Source of the DNA: Telmatospirillum siberiense
Lineage (GTDB): Bacteria; Pseudomonadota; Alphaproteobacteria; Rhodospirillales; Magnetospirillaceae
NCBI RefSeq assembly: GCF_002845745.1
Contig: NZ_PIUM01000028.1
Location: 23,574 to 87,573, forward strand
Direction of reading: 5' to 3'
Length of the DNA stretch: 64,000 nucleotides
Shown: positions 10,964-21,861 of the stretch, piece after piece
Numbering within the stretch: the first letter of the stretch is position 1
Layout: every line of letters begins with the position of its first letter
Position numbers and translations under genes: made by a program
Notes under the pieces: generated by a model
The model's input: the letters and a program-made list of their open reading frames with translations, nothing else
Databases searched by the model: none
What the model was told of the DNA's origin: nothing

Positions 10964-12386
10964 ACTGTTGGCGCCCGCCCTCGAGTCCGATCCGGACATC
11001 GCCGGCTTGACCGCCGATTCGCGGGCGGTCAAGCCCGGTCATCTGTTCGCCGCCCTGCCGGGAGCCAAGGCCGATGGACGCGATTTCATCGGTGACGCCC
11101 TGTCGCGCGGCGCCGCGGCCGTCCTGGCGCCGCTCGGCACAGCGCTCCCCGATGCGCGCGCCGTACTGTTCACCGACGACAATCCCCGCCGGCGCTTCGC
11201 CCTGATGGCCGCCCGTTTCCATTCCCGGCAGCCGAAAGTCGTCGCGGCGGTCACCGGCACCAACGGAAAGACATCGGTCGTCAATTTTGCCCGCCAGATC
11301 TGGGCGAAAAGCGGTTTGCGGGCGGCCAGCCTGGGCACCCTCGGGCTCAACGCGCCCGGGCGCGTCGAACCGGGATCGTTGACCACCCCCGATCCGGTCA
11401 GCCTGCACCGGAACCTCGACCGACTGGCGGCGGACGGCGTTACCCATGCCGCCATCGAAGCCTCCAGCCACGGACTCGACCAATACCGCCTGGACGGCGT
11501 CGCCGTCAGTATCGCCGCCTTCACCAATTTCACCCGCGACCACCTGGATTACCACGGCGGCATGGATGGCTATTGGCAGGCCAAATGCCGTCTGTTCGGC
11601 GAAGTGATGCCCGCCGGACGAGTCGCCGTGATCAACGCCGATTCCCCGCAAGCCGGCCTGCTCACTCGTCTATGCCTTGACCGGGGACACCGGATCATCA
11701 GCTTTGGCGCCGCCGGCACCGACATCCGCCTGAGCCGCGTCGCAGCCACCAGCGAGGGGCAGGATCTTTCCCTGATCGTCATGGAAAGGCCATATCAACT
11801 ACATCTGCCGCTGGTCGGGGCGTTCCAGGCGTCGAACGCCGCATGCGCCCTGGGGGTGGTCCTGGCCACCGGCATCCAGCCCGATGCCGCCGTAGCGGCC
11901 CTGGCCGGTCTGGAAGAAGTGCCCGGACGTTTGCAGAAGGTGGCGAGCACATCCCGGGGCGCGGCGATCTTCGTCGACTACGCCCATACGCCGGACGGAT
12001 TGGAAACGGCGCTGAAGGCGCTGCGGCCCCACACCGCGCGCCATCTGGTGGCCGTCTTCGGGTGCGGCGGCGACCGCGACAAGGGCAAACGGCCCCAGAT
12101 GGGCCGGATCGCCACCCTGTGGGCCGATCGGGTCATCATCACCGACGACAACCCCCGCGGCGAAGACCCGGCGGCCATCCGCGCCGAGATCCTGGCGGCC
12201 TGCCCCGGCGCCAGCGAGATCGGCGACAGGAGGGAAGCCATCCGCCAGGCCGTCGCCTCGCTCGGGGCCGGCGATCTGCTGATCGTGGCCGGAAAAGGTC
12301 ACGAGACCGGGCAGATCGTGAAGGATAGGGTCCTGCCCTTCGACGACGCCGAACAGGCGCGCCGCGCCGTGGAGGAATTGGCATGA
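10947..12386 (+). CDS. murE: UDP-MurNAc-L-Ala-D-Glu:meso-DAP ligase MurE
   Basis: 479 aa. Adds the third stem residue to UDP-MurNAc-dipeptide. ATP motif TGTNGKTS near residue 103, and the DNPR motif near residue 400 (ITDDNPRGEDPAAI) marks meso-diaminopimelate specificity. The start is a TTG at 10947 inside the end of ftsI: no in-frame ATG precedes the conserved TADSRAVKPGHLFAALPG block, and a strong AAAAAGGGGGTGA ribosome binding site lies just upstream. It overlaps murF by 4 nt. Confidence 0.95.
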   Translation: MPKLSELLAPALESDPDIAGLTADSRAVKPGHLFAALPGAKADGRDFIGDALSRGAAAVLAPLGTALPDARAVLFTDDNPRRRFALMAARFHSRQPKVVAAVTGTNGKTSVVNFARQIWAKSGLRAASLGTLGLNAPGRVEPGSLTTPDPVSLHRNLDRLAADGVTHAAIEASSHGLDQYRLDGVAVSIAAFTNFTRDHLDYHGGMDGYWQAKCRLFGEVMPAGRVAVINADSPQAGLLTRLCLDRGHRIISFGAAGTDIRLSRVAATSEGQDLSLIVMERPYQLHLPLVGAFQASNAACALGVVLATGIQPDAAVAALAGLEEVPGRLQKVASTSRGAAIFVDYAHTPDGLETALKALRPHTARHLVAVFGCGGDRDKGKRPQMGRIATLWADRVIITDDNPRGEDPAAIRAEILAACPGASEIGDRREAIRQAVASLGAGDLLIVAGKGHETGQIVKDRVLPFDDAEQARRAVEELA

Positions 12387-13822
12387 GCGCCATCTTATGG
12401 ACATCGGAGGAGGCGGCGGAAGCCACCGGCGGACGCCTCGGCGGAACGCCATGGCAGGCCACCGACGTCTCCATCGATAGCCGTTCCGTCCAACCCGGCG
12501 CCCTTTTCGTGGCCCTGGCCGGTCCCAACCACGACGGCCACGATCATGTCGCCGCCGCCCTGGCGAAAGGGGCAGCAGCCGCCCTGGTGCACAGGATTCC
12601 CGCCGACGCGCCGAAGGATGCGCCCCTGCTTCTGGTCGAAGACAGCATGGCCGGCCTTTCCGCCCTGGCCGGAGCGGCGCGGGCGCGGTCGAACGCCCGC
12701 ATCGTCGCGGTCACGGGAAGCGTCGGCAAGACCGGCACCAAGGAAATGCTCAAGCTCGCCCTTGAGGCCACCGGCCCGACCCACGTCAGCCAGGGCAACC
12801 TCAACAATCATTGGGGCGTCCCGCTGTCCTTGTCCCGGCTGCCGCGCGAAGCCCTTTTCGGCGTTTTCGAACTGGGCATGAACCACGCCGGCGAAATCAC
12901 GCCGCTCACCCGCCTGGTCCGGCCGCATGTCGCCGTCGTCACCTCCGTCGAGGCAGTGCACATGGCCCATTTCGCCTCGACCCGCGAGATCGCCGAGGCC
13001 AAGGCCGAGATCTTCCTCGGTGTGGAACCGGATGGATTCGCCGTGCTGCCGCGCGACAATCCGCATTATCGCCTTCTCTTCGACGCGGCGCGGCGGGCCG
13101 GGATCACCAACATCATCAGCTTCGGCAGCCATATCGACGCCGGCGCGCGCCTGCTCGACGGGGCGATCGACCCTTCCGCGACCCTGGTGCTCGCCCTGTT
13201 CGGCGACGACGCCATCAGTTACCGGGTCGGCGTGCCCGGGTTGCAATGGGCCAGCAACAGCCTGGCCGCCCTGCTGGCCGCGAGAGCCGCCGGGGCCGAC
13301 CTGGATCGGGCCGCCCGGAGCCTGTCCTCGATGAGCGCCCCGAAAGGCCGTGGAGCCCGCAGGACCCTGCCCTGGGGCGGGGGCAAGATCGAAATCATCG
13401 ACGAATCCTATAACGCCAGCCCGGTGTCCGTCCGCGCCGCCATCCTTACATTGGCGGCCGCCGAGCGGCCCCGGGGTGCCAGACGCATCGCCGTGCTGGG
13501 CGACATGCTGGAGCTCGGGCAAGACTCTCCGGTCCTGCATGGCGCCCTTGCTCAAACCCTTGTCGAGAACCGTATCGATCTGGTGTACACCGCCGGTCCC
13601 CTCATGCGTCATCTGCACGAAGCCTTACCGCAGGATCGGCGCGGCGGTCACGCCGCCGACGCCGACGAAGCGGCCTTGCAACTCGTCAAGGCTTTGAAAC
13701 CCGGCGATGTGATCATGGTCAAAGGTTCAGCAGGCAGCGTGATGGGGCGCGTTATCAAAGCCCTAGAGCAAACCGCGGCGCCGGAGGCGTCCCCCGAAGG
13801 CTGCTGCGAGGAGAAGCCGTGA
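12383..13822 (+). CDS. murF: UDP-MurNAc-tripeptide:D-Ala-D-Ala ligase MurF
   Basis: 479 aa. Cytoplasmic ATP-dependent ligase that completes UDP-MurNAc-pentapeptide. Features: N-terminal DSRSVQPGALFVAL block, ATP loop VTGSVGKTGTKEML (about residue 112), LNNHWGVPLSL and FELGMNHAGEI, and C-terminal DESYNASPVSVRAAI and LGDMLELG. Typical length. It follows murE with an ATGA overlap and precedes mraY by 3 nt. Confidence 0.96.
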   Translation: MSAILWTSEEAAEATGGRLGGTPWQATDVSIDSRSVQPGALFVALAGPNHDGHDHVAAALAKGAAAALVHRIPADAPKDAPLLLVEDSMAGLSALAGAARARSNARIVAVTGSVGKTGTKEMLKLALEATGPTHVSQGNLNNHWGVPLSLSRLPREALFGVFELGMNHAGEITPLTRLVRPHVAVVTSVEAVHMAHFASTREIAEAKAEIFLGVEPDGFAVLPRDNPHYRLLFDAARRAGITNIISFGSHIDAGARLLDGAIDPSATLVLALFGDDAISYRVGVPGLQWASNSLAALLAARAAGADLDRAARSLSSMSAPKGRGARRTLPWGGGKIEIIDESYNASPVSVRAAILTLAAAERPRGARRIAVLGDMLELGQDSPVLHGALAQTLVENRIDLVYTAGPLMRHLHEALPQDRRGGHAADADEAALQLVKALKPGDVIMVKGSAGSVMGRVIKALEQTAAPEASPEGCCEEKP

Positions 13823-13825
13823 TTC

Positions 13826-14911
13826 ATGCTGTATAATCTGCTGTTCCCGCTGGCCGACCAGGCCGGCATTCTCAATCTCTTCAAGTATCTCACCTTCCGC
13901 ACGGGCGGAGCGGTGCTGACCGCGCTTCTCATCTCCTTCTTCGCCGGGCCTTCGGTCATCCGCTGGCTTCGCCGCAAACAGGGACGGGGCCAGCCGATCC
14001 GCACGGACGGGCCGGAATCCCACCTGACCAAGAAGGGCACGCCGACCATGGGGGGCATCCTCGTCCTCCTGGCGCTGACTCTGTCGACCCTGCTGTGGAC
14101 GGATCTGACCAACCCCTACATCTGGATCGTGCTGCTGGTCACCTTGAGCTACGGGCTGATCGGTTTCGCCGACGATTACCTCAAGGTCAGCAAGCGCAAC
14201 ACCAAGGGCCTTCCCGGAAAGCTGAAGATGGCGGGGCAGATCGCCGTCGCCATCGTCGCCACGATCTTCATCATGCGCCTGTCGCCCGAGCCGCTGTCGC
14301 GGGCCATGGCCGTTCCCTTCTTCAAGAACGTCCTGCTGCAGTTGGGGTGGGGTTATATGGTGATGGCCGTCTTCGTCATGGTCGGCGCCTCCAACGCGGT
14401 CAACCTGACCGACGGCCTCGACGGGCTGGCCACCGTTCCGGTGATGATCGCCGCCGGCGTCTTCTCGCTGATCGCCTATATGGTCGGACATGCGGTGTTC
14501 GCCAATTACCTGCAGATCCACCATGTGCCGGGAGCCGGCGAGTTGGCCGTGTTCTGCGGTGCGCTGGTCGGCGCCGGCCTGGGGTTCCTGTGGTTCAACG
14601 CCCCCCCGGCCATCGTCTTCATGGGCGATACCGGCTCGCTGGCCATGGGTGGCGCCCTCGGCGCCATGAGCGTGGTGACCAAGCACGAGATCGTCCTGGC
14701 CATCGTCGGCGGCCTGTTCGTCCTGGAAACCGTTTCGGTGATCGTCCAGGTGGCCTCCTACAAATTGACCGGAAAGCGGGTCTTCCGCATGGCGCCCTTG
14801 CACCATCACTTCGAAAAGAAGGGCTGGGCCGAGCCGACGGTGGTGATCCGCTTCTGGATCATCTCGGGCATCCTGGCCCTGGTCGGCCTTTCCACCTTGA
14901 AGCTGCGGTGA
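13826..14911 (+). CDS. mraY: Phospho-MurNAc-pentapeptide translocase MraY
   Basis: 361 aa integral membrane enzyme making lipid I from UDP-MurNAc-pentapeptide and undecaprenyl phosphate. About ten hydrophobic segments. Family blocks: [32 protein letters not shown] with the catalytic Asp pair, [28 protein letters not shown] and [13 protein letters not shown]. Start ATG 13826 follows AGGAGA at 13809-13814. It lies between murF and murD in the usual order. Confidence 0.97.
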   Translation: MLYNLLFPLADQAGILNLFKYLTFRTGGAVLTALLISFFAGPSVIRWLRRKQGRGQPIRTDGPESHLTKKGTPTMGGILVLLALTLSTLLWTDLTNPYIWIVLLVTLSYGLIGFADDYLKVSKRNTKGLPGKLKMAGQIAVAIVATIFIMRLSPEPLSRAMAVPFFKNVLLQLGWGYMVMAVFVMVGASNAVNLTDGLDGLATVPVMIAAGVFSLIAYMVGHAVFANYLQIHHVPGAGELAVFCGALVGAGLGFLWFNAPPAIVFMGDTGSLAMGGALGAMSVVTKHEIVLAIVGGLFVLETVSVIVQVASYKLTGKRVFRMAPLHHHFEKKGWAEPTVVIRFWIISGILALVGLSTLKLR

Positions 14912-14918
14912 GGTGAGA

Positions 14919-16337
14919 ATGGCGCTCGTCCCCTTCCTGCGCGGTGAAACGGTGGCGGTCATGGGCCTCGGCAAGTCCGGGGTCTCGGCCGCCCGCGCCC
15001 TGATGGAAAGCGGCGTCCGCGTCGTGGCCTGGGACGACAAGCCGGAAGCCCGGGCGGCCGGACAGGCGGCGGGGCTCGTCATCGGCGACCCCGCCACGCT
15101 GGACGTCTCGGCGTTGCGAATGGTGGTGTGGAGTCCCGGCATTCCCCACACCCACCCCCGCCGCCATCCCTTCGCCGAACGGGCCCGGCAGGCCGGCGTG
15201 CCCCTGGTCTGCGACGTCGAACTGCTGGCCATGGCGAGCCCCGCCGCCCGCTTCGTCGGCATCACCGGCACCAACGGCAAGTCGACCACGACCACCCTGA
15301 CCGCCCACATTTTCCAGGCGGCGGGGCGCGCCGTGGCGGCCGGCGGCAATCTGGGCACGCCCGCCCTCGACCTGCCTACCCAGGACAGCGAGGGAACTTA
15401 TGTCCTCGAACTGTCCTCCTACCAGATCGAGCTTCTCGACCATGCCGGTTTCGACATCGCCCTCCTGCTCAACCTGACGCCCGATCATCTGGCCCGGCAT
15501 GGCGGCATGGAAGGATATGTCGCGGCCAAGGCGGGCCTTTTCGACCGCATGCGTCCGGGCGGCGTATCCATCGTCGGCATCGACGACGAGCACAGCCGCG
15601 CCATCTTCGAGCGCCTGCGCAAAACCGACGGGGCATGCGTCATTCCCATCTCCGTCGAAGGACCGGCGGCGGGCGGAGTTTCGGCGAAAAACGGCATTCT
15701 GGTCGACGACTGCGGCGGCGAGGCCGTCGAAATTCTCGATCTGCGCACCCTGCCCCACCTGCCGGGCCGCCACAACTGGCAGAATGCCTGCGCATCCTAC
15801 GCCGCGGCGCGGGCCGCCGGGCTGTCTCCGGACGTCATCTGCCGCGGCCTGAAAAGTTATCCCGGCCTCGCCCATCGCCAGGAGTCGGTCGCCGAGATCG
15901 ACGGGATCGCCTATGTCAACGACAGCAAGGCGACCAATGCCGACGCCGTGGAAAAGGCCCTGGTCTGCTACGACACCGTCTATTGGATTCTGGGAGGTCA
16001 GTCGAAGGAGGGCGGCATCACCAGCCTCGTCCCCCTGTTTCCACGGATCGCCCGGGCATTTCTGATCGGCGAGGCCAGCGATGAATTCGCCCTGACCCTG
16101 GAGGGCAAGGTCGGCTTCGAACGGTGTGGTACCCTCGACGTGGCCGTCGGGCGGGCCCGCGACGCCGCATTGGCCGACGGCAAGCCGGGAGCCGTGGTCC
16201 TGTTGTCGCCGGCCTGCGCCTCCTGGGATCAGTTTTCCAGTTTCGAACATCGCGGCGAACGCTTCCGGCAACTGGTCGGCGCCCTTCCCGGCAAACGAAA
16301 CCATGATGTCCCCGCGGACGAGCGGAGGGACGCATGA
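14919..16337 (+). CDS. murD: UDP-MurNAc-L-Ala:D-Glu ligase MurD
   Basis: 472 aa. Adds D-glutamate to UDP-MurNAc-L-Ala. N-terminal Rossmann motif VAVMGLGKSGVSAARAL binds the UDP substrate; ATP loop GITGTNGKSTTTTL (about residue 113); LELSSYQIE and LNLTPDHLARHGG; C-terminal YVNDSKATNADAVEKAL and WILGGQSKEGG. ATG 14919 is preferred to an in-frame GTG at 14913 because GAGGTG lies just upstream. It overlaps ftsW by 4 nt. Confidence 0.96.
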   Translation: MALVPFLRGETVAVMGLGKSGVSAARALMESGVRVVAWDDKPEARAAGQAAGLVIGDPATLDVSALRMVVWSPGIPHTHPRRHPFAERARQAGVPLVCDVELLAMASPAARFVGITGTNGKSTTTTLTAHIFQAAGRAVAAGGNLGTPALDLPTQDSEGTYVLELSSYQIELLDHAGFDIALLLNLTPDHLARHGGMEGYVAAKAGLFDRMRPGGVSIVGIDDEHSRAIFERLRKTDGACVIPISVEGPAAGGVSAKNGILVDDCGGEAVEILDLRTLPHLPGRHNWQNACASYAAARAAGLSPDVICRGLKSYPGLAHRQESVAEIDGIAYVNDSKATNADAVEKALVCYDTVYWILGGQSKEGGITSLVPLFPRIARAFLIGEASDEFALTLEGKVGFERCGTLDVAVGRARDAALADGKPGAVVLLSPACASWDQFSSFEHRGERFRQLVGALPGKRNHDVPADERRDA

Positions 16338-17458
16338 TCCTGCTGGGACGCACCGACACCTCCGTCATCGGCCGCTGGTGGTGGACCGTCGACCGCTGGA
16401 CCATGGCGGCGCTGGCCGCCCTGGTCGCCGTCGGCGCCCTGCTGATCATGGCCGCCAGCCCGGCCGTCGCCGAGCGCATCGGCGCCGATCATTTCCATTT
16501 CGTGCGCCGCCAGTTCGTCTTCCTGCCGCCGGCGCTGCTCGTCATCTTCGCCGTATCGCTGCTCTCGCCGAAGAACATCCGCCGTCTGGCATGCCTGGGT
16601 TTCCTGGGCGCCGTGCTCCTGATGATGATGACCCTGATCGGCGGACAGGAGATCAAGGGCGCCACCCGCTGGGTCAGCCTGGCCGGCATCTCCATCCAGC
16701 CCTCCGAATTCGTCAAGCCCACCTTCGCCGTGGTCGCCGCCTGGATGTTTTCGGAACAGCGCCTGTCGGAGGCATTTCCCGGCAACATGATCTCGCTCGG
16801 TCTTTATCTGCTGGTCGCCTGCCTGTTGCTGCTCCAGCCGGACGTCGGCATGACGCTGGTGGTCTCCTCGGTGTGGTTCGTCGAGTTCTTTCTGGCCGGG
16901 CTGCCCATCGTCTGGGTGCTGATGGGCATGGTCGTCGGCCTGGGCGGACTGGTCGCCGCCTATTTCACCTTCAGCCATGTGGCCAGCCGCATCGACCGTT
17001 TCCTCGACCCATCGGCCGGCGACAGCTATCAGGTCACCACCGCCCTGCAGGCCTTCCATTACGGCGGCTTCTTCGGGCGCGGACCAGGCGAGGGACGGGT
17101 CAAGGCGGTACTGCCCGACGCCCATACCGACTTCATCATGGCGGTGGCCGGCGAGGAGTTCGGCCTGATCCTCTGCCTGGTCGTGGTCGGCATCTTCGCC
17201 TTCATCGTGCTGCGCGGGTTCGCCCGTATGCTGACCGAGGAAAATCTCTTCGTTCTTCTCGCCACCTCCGGCCTCTTGGTGCAATTCGGCCTTCAGGCCA
17301 TCATCAACATGGCCTCGACCCTGCATCTGATGCCGACCAAGGGCATGACCCTGCCCTTCATCTCCTACGGCGGATCGTCGATGCTGGCCCTGGCGCTGGG
17401 CATGGGCATGGTGCTGGCGCTGACCCGCAAGCGCTACGGGCGGGAGGGCTGGCAATGA
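16334..17458 (+). CDS. ftsW: Septal peptidoglycan polymerase FtsW
   Basis: 374 aa SEDS-family membrane protein polymerising lipid II at the septum with FtsI. About ten hydrophobic segments. Family blocks: GATRWVSLAGISIQPSEFVKP, the AFHYGGFFGRGPGEGRVKAVLPDAHTDFI region with the catalytic-loop Asp, VAGEEFGLI and MPTKGMTLPFISYGGSS. The N-terminus is slightly longer than in Escherichia coli SEDS cores. 4-nt overlaps on both sides link it to murD and murG. Confidence 0.96.
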   Translation: MILLGRTDTSVIGRWWWTVDRWTMAALAALVAVGALLIMAASPAVAERIGADHFHFVRRQFVFLPPALLVIFAVSLLSPKNIRRLACLGFLGAVLLMMMTLIGGQEIKGATRWVSLAGISIQPSEFVKPTFAVVAAWMFSEQRLSEAFPGNMISLGLYLLVACLLLLQPDVGMTLVVSSVWFVEFFLAGLPIVWVLMGMVVGLGGLVAAYFTFSHVASRIDRFLDPSAGDSYQVTTALQAFHYGGFFGRGPGEGRVKAVLPDAHTDFIMAVAGEEFGLILCLVVVGIFAFIVLRGFARMLTEENLFVLLATSGLLVQFGLQAIINMASTLHLMPTKGMTLPFISYGGSSMLALALGMGMVLALTRKRYGREGWQ

Positions 17459-18576
17459 CCCGGCCTGACCGTCTCATCGTGCTGACCGCCGGGGGCACCG
17501 GCGGCCACGTCTTCCCGGCGGAGGCCCTGGCCGCCGAGCTGCTGGGCCGCGGTCATGCGCTGGCCCTGGTCACCGACCGCCGGGGACAGGCCTACGGCGG
17601 CACGCTGGGTCAACTCGCCACCCACCGGATCAGCGCCGGCGGCATCGCCGGCCGGGGAGTCACGGCCAGAGTGTCGGCCATCGCCGCCTTGGGCATCGGA
17701 TTCCTGCAGGCCCGCTCGCTGTTGAAATCGCTGGCTCCGGCGGCCGTCGTCGGCTTCGGCGGCTACGCCTCGGTGCCGGCCATGCTGGCGGCGTCGCTGG
17801 CCGGCATTCCGACGCTGCTGCACGAACAGAACGCCGTACTGGGACGCGCCAACCGGCTGCTGGCGCCGCGAGCCACCCGCATCGCCACCTCCTTCGCCCA
17901 GGTCAGCCATATCGCCCCGGCCTGGCGGGGCAAGGTGGTCCACACCGGAATGCCGGTCAGGCCGGCCCTCATCGCCCAGAGGGGTTGCGATTATCCCGCC
18001 CTGTCCGACGACGGTCCGATCCATCTCCTGGTCCTGGGGGGCTCGCAAGGCGCCCGGGTGCTGTCCGACGTGATCCCCGCCGCCCTGGCTTCGCTTCCCG
18101 AAGGGCTGCGCCACCGACTGAAACTGTCCCAGCAGTGCCGCCCCGAGGATCTGGAGGGCGTGCGCCGCGCCTACGAGGGCACTGGTATCGACACGACGCT
18201 GGAGAGCTTTTTCCACGATGTGCCGGAACGCCTGGCCGCCGCCCATCTGGTGATCGCCCGCTCCGGCGCCTCGACCGTCGCCGAGCTGACCGCCCTGGGC
18301 CGACCGTCGATCCTGGTGCCCTATCCGCATGCCATCGACGACCACCAGACCGCCAATGCGCACGCCCTGGACGATGCCGGCGGCGGCTGGCTCATTCCGC
18401 AGACGGCCTTCGACGCCGCCACATTGTCGGCCCGCCTGCTTTCCCTGTTCACCCGTCCCGACAGCCTGACCATGGCCGCCGCCTGCGCCCGCACCGCCGG
18501 CATCCCCGACGCGGCGACACGACTGGCCGATCTGGTCGAACGGCTGACATCCGATACGCTTGAGGTTGTTCCATGA
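17455..18576 (+). CDS. murG: Lipid II synthase MurG (GlcNAc transferase)
   Basis: 373 aa GT-B glycosyltransferase that adds GlcNAc to lipid I on the inner membrane face. N-terminal [20 protein letters not shown] glycine loop, [14 protein letters not shown] and [16 protein letters not shown]-terminal [46 protein letters not shown] with the UDP-GlcNAc site. ATG 17455 overlaps the ftsW stop by 4 nt; a longer frame upstream is ftsW read out of frame. Confidence 0.96.
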   Translation: MTRPDRLIVLTAGGTGGHVFPAEALAAELLGRGHALALVTDRRGQAYGGTLGQLATHRISAGGIAGRGVTARVSAIAALGIGFLQARSLLKSLAPAAVVGFGGYASVPAMLAASLAGIPTLLHEQNAVLGRANRLLAPRATRIATSFAQVSHIAPAWRGKVVHTGMPVRPALIAQRGCDYPALSDDGPIHLLVLGGSQGARVLSDVIPAALASLPEGLRHRLKLSQQCRPEDLEGVRRAYEGTGIDTTLESFFHDVPERLAAAHLVIARSGASTVAELTALGRPSILVPYPHAIDDHQTANAHALDDAGGGWLIPQTAFDAATLSARLLSLFTRPDSLTMAAACARTAGIPDAATRLADLVERLTSDTLEVVP

Positions 18577-20009
18577 GATCCCTGCCGCTTTCCATCGGCA
18601 CAGTGCACTTCGTCGGCATCGGCGGCATCGGCATGAGCGGCATCGCCGAGGTCATGCACAACCTGGGCTATGCGGTGCAGGGCTCGGACATCGCCGCCAA
18701 CGCCAACGTGAAGCGCCTGCGCGCGCAGGGGATCACCATCCATATCGGCCACCGGCCGGAAAACCTGGGCAACACCCGGGTGGTGGTGATCTCGTCGGCC
18801 GTGAAGGCGGACAATCCCGAAGTGGTCGCCGCCCGCGCCCGCCTGATTCCGGTGGTCCGCCGCGCCGAGATGCTGGCCGAACTGATGCGCCTCAAATGGG
18901 CGATCGCCATCGGCGGCACCCACGGCAAGACCACCACCACCTCGCTGATCGCCGCCATGCTGGATGCCGAAGGCATGGATCCGACGGTCATCAACGGCGG
19001 TATCATCAACGCCTACGGCACCAACGCCCGCCTGGGCGCCGGCGACTGGGCGGTGGTCGAGGCCGATGAATCCGACGGCACCTTCACCAAGCTGCCGGCA
19101 ACCATGGCGGTGGTCACCAACATCGACCCCGAACATCTGGATTTTTACGGAACCTTCGATCGCGTGCGGGAGGCCTTCCGCATTTTCGTCGAGAACATCC
19201 CGTTCTACGGCTTCGCCGCGCTTTGCAGCGACCATCCGGAAGTCCAGGCGCTGATCCCCCGCGTCCCCGACCGCAAGATCGTCACCTACGGCTTCAACCC
19301 GCAGGCCGACGTCCGGGCGGTCAATGTGACGCTGGGACCCGACGGCGCCACCTACGACATCGTCATCGTCGACCGGGCGAGCGGAGACAGCCGCACCATT
19401 CCCCAGGTGCATCTGCCGATGTACGGCCAGCACAATGTGCAGAATTCGCTGGCGGCCGTCGTCGTCGCCAACGAGCTGGGCTTCTCCGACGAAGTGATCC
19501 GCGCCGGTCTCGGGGGTTTCGGCGGCGTGAAGCGGCGCTTCACAAAGACCGGCACCAGCCACGGCGTCACCGTGATCGACGACTATGGTCACCATCCCGT
19601 GGAAATCGCCGCCGTTCTGCGCGCCGCCCGCCAAGCCTCCACCGGCAATGTGATCGCCGTCGTCCAGCCCCACCGTTTCACCCGCCTGCAAAGCCTGTTC
19701 GAGGAATTCTGCGGCTGCTTCAACGATGCCGACACGGTGATCGTCGCCGATGTCTATGCCGCCGGCGAAACGCCGATCGAGGGAATCGACCGCGACGCCC
19801 TGGTCAGCGGATTGCTCTCGCGCGGCCATCGCAAGGCGGTGGCGCTGTCCTCGCCGCAGGAATTGCCGGCCCTCCTGCACGGCCTGGCCAAGCCCGGCGA
19901 TTTCATCGTCTGCCTGGGCGCCGGCAACATCACGACCTGGGCAAACGCCCTGCCGTCGCAACTGGACGCCATCGCCGACGGCCGTCCGCTGCCGGAGCCT
20001 GGAGAATGA
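18573..20009 (+). CDS. murC: UDP-MurNAc:L-Ala ligase MurC
   Basis: 478 aa. First Mur ligase, adding L-Ala to UDP-MurNAc. Motifs: [20 protein letters not shown] loop [18 protein letters not shown] (about residue 113), [40 protein letters not shown] and [12 protein letters not shown]. Full length. Overlaps murG and murB by 4 nt each. Confidence 0.96.
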   Translation: MRSLPLSIGTVHFVGIGGIGMSGIAEVMHNLGYAVQGSDIAANANVKRLRAQGITIHIGHRPENLGNTRVVVISSAVKADNPEVVAARARLIPVVRRAEMLAELMRLKWAIAIGGTHGKTTTTSLIAAMLDAEGMDPTVINGGIINAYGTNARLGAGDWAVVEADESDGTFTKLPATMAVVTNIDPEHLDFYGTFDRVREAFRIFVENIPFYGFAALCSDHPEVQALIPRVPDRKIVTYGFNPQADVRAVNVTLGPDGATYDIVIVDRASGDSRTIPQVHLPMYGQHNVQNSLAAVVVANELGFSDEVIRAGLGGFGGVKRRFTKTGTSHGVTVIDDYGHHPVEIAAVLRAARQASTGNVIAVVQPHRFTRLQSLFEEFCGCFNDADTVIVADVYAAGETPIEGIDRDALVSGLLSRGHRKAVALSSPQELPALLHGLAKPGDFIVCLGAGNITTWANALPSQLDAIADGRPLPEPGE

Positions 20010-20929
20010 ACGCCATGCCCGTGCAGCCCCCGCTGATCGAACGCCTGCCCGCCGTCCGCGGACGCCTGACCGAAGGAGCGAGCCTCGCCTCGGTCACCTG
20101 GTTCCGCACCGGCGGACCCGCCGAAGTCCTGTTCAAGCCGGCCGATCCCGACGATCTGGCGGCTTTTCTGGCCGGCACGCCGGAGGACGTTCCGCTGACC
20201 GTGATCGGCGTGGGCTCCAACCTTCTGGTCCGTGATGGCGGCGTACCGGGAGTCGTCGTGCGGCTGGGACGCGATTTCGCCGGCATCGACTGGGATGACG
20301 ACCGCCTTGCGGTGGGCGCCGGAGCCCTCGATCTCACGGTGTCCACCAGTGCCTGGGAAGCCGGGGTGGGCGGACTGGAATTCCTCTCTGGCGTGCCCGG
20401 CACCATCGGCGGCGCGTTGCGCATGAATGCCGGGGCCTATGGCGGCGAGATGGCCGGGGTCACCCTCTCGGCCCGCGCCCTCGACCGGCGGGGCGGCATG
20501 CACCAACTGACCCGGGACGACATCGGATTCTCCTATCGCCATGCCGCGGTCCCCGAGGACTGGATCTTCATCGACGCCCTTTTGCAGGGCCGCCGCGACG
20601 AACCGGCGGAAATCGCCCGGCGCATGGCCGAGATCAGACGGCAGCGCGAAGACAGCCAACCCTTGCGCACCAGAACTGGTGGATCGACCTTCGCCAACCC
20701 GCCGGGCCAAAAGGCCTGGCAGCTGATCGACCGGGCGGGATGCCGCGGTCTGGCCCGGGGCGGCGCCCAGGTTTCGGAAAAACATTGCAATTTTCTCATC
20801 AATACCGGTTCGGCCAGTGCCGCCGACATCGAGGATCTGGGCGAGGACGTCCGTCGCCGCGTTTTCGAAACGTCCGGCGTCACTCTCGTGTGGGAAATCC
20901 GCCGAATCGGTGTGCGGGCTAGGAAGTGA
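20006..20929 (+). CDS. murB: UDP-N-acetylenolpyruvoylglucosamine reductase MurB
   Basis: 307 aa FAD enzyme reducing UDP-GlcNAc-enolpyruvate to UDP-MurNAc. ATG 20006 overlaps murC by 4 nt. Family blocks: [78 protein letters not shown] and [22 protein letters not shown] with the catalytic Ser region, plus [12 protein letters not shown]. Length and domain order fit type II MurB common in this class. Confidence 0.95.
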   Translation: MNAMPVQPPLIERLPAVRGRLTEGASLASVTWFRTGGPAEVLFKPADPDDLAAFLAGTPEDVPLTVIGVGSNLLVRDGGVPGVVVRLGRDFAGIDWDDDRLAVGAGALDLTVSTSAWEAGVGGLEFLSGVPGTIGGALRMNAGAYGGEMAGVTLSARALDRRGGMHQLTRDDIGFSYRHAAVPEDWIFIDALLQGRRDEPAEIARRMAEIRRQREDSQPLRTRTGGSTFANPPGQKAWQLIDRAGCRGLARGGAQVSEKHCNFLINTGSASAADIEDLGEDVRRRVFETSGVTLVWEIRRIGVRARK

Positions 20930-20934
20930 AGAAC

Positions 20935-21861
20935 ATGAGCAAACGCGTCGTTGTGTTGATGGGGGGATTTTCGGTCGAACGCGAAGTGTCGCTGAACAGC
21001 GGCGCCGCGGTGGCCGGCGCCCTGGAAAAAGCCGGTTATGCCGTCGCCACGATCGACGTCCGCCGCGATCTGCGAACCCTGGTGGCCGGCCTGGAAGCGA
21101 CCAAGCCCTGGGTCGTCTTCAACGCCCTGCACGGCCGCTTCGGCGAAGACGGCTCGATCCAGGGGATTCTCGACATCATGAAGATCCCCTACACCCATTC
21201 CGGCTTGCGCGCCTCGGCCCTGGCCATGGACAAGCCGACGGCCAAGAGCATCTTCACCGCCGCCGGCATCCCGGTGCCCGAGGGACGCATCGTGCGGAAG
21301 GACGACGTCCTGGCCGGCGACGTCCTGCCGCGGCCTTACGTCCTGAAGCCCTTGAACGAGGGATCCTCGGTGGGGGTGCATATCGTCCGCGAAGGCGAGA
21401 ACGGCAACCCGCTGGCCGGCGAGGACTGGCCGTTCGGCGATTTCGTCCTGGCCGAACGCTTCATTCCCGGCCGAGAACTGACCGTCGGCGTGATGGGCGA
21501 CAAGGCCCTGGCCGTCACCGAAATCACCTCGGAACGGGGATTTTACGACTATACGGCGAAATACGCGGCCGGGGGCTCGTTGCATCTGATTCCGGCGCCC
21601 GTCCCCCCCGAGATCCAGCAGGCCGCGATGGAGATCGCCGTCAAGGGGCACCAGGCCCTGGGCTGCCGCGGCGTCAGCCGCGCCGATCTGCGCTACGACG
21701 ACACCGAGCCCGGCCAGCCGGGCAAGCTCTACATGCTGGAAATCAACACCCAGCCGGGCATGACCAGCACATCTCTGGTGCCCGAGCAGGCGGCGCATGC
21801 CGGCATCGGTTTCGCCGATCTCGTCACCTGGATGGTGGAGAACGCCCAATGCGACGGATGA
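20935..21861 (+). CDS. ddl: D-alanine--D-alanine ligase
   Basis: 308 aa ATP-grasp enzyme making D-Ala-D-Ala for MurF. Motifs: VVVLMGGFSVEREVSLNSG, NALHGRFGEDGSIQGILD, YTHSGLRASALAMDKPTAK, PYVLKPLNEGSSVGVHIV, and the metal site YMLEINTQPGMTSTSLVPEQA. ATG 20935 with AGGAA upstream is chosen over an in-frame GTG at 20926. The gene begins just after the murB stop and overlaps ftsQ. Confidence 0.95.
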   Translation: MSKRVVVLMGGFSVEREVSLNSGAAVAGALEKAGYAVATIDVRRDLRTLVAGLEATKPWVVFNALHGRFGEDGSIQGILDIMKIPYTHSGLRASALAMDKPTAKSIFTAAGIPVPEGRIVRKDDVLAGDVLPRPYVLKPLNEGSSVGVHIVREGENGNPLAGEDWPFGDFVLAERFIPGRELTVGVMGDKALAVTEITSERGFYDYTAKYAAGGSLHLIPAPVPPEIQQAAMEIAVKGHQALGCRGVSRADLRYDDTEPGQPGKLYMLEINTQPGMTSTSLVPEQAAHAGIGFADLVTWMVENAQCDG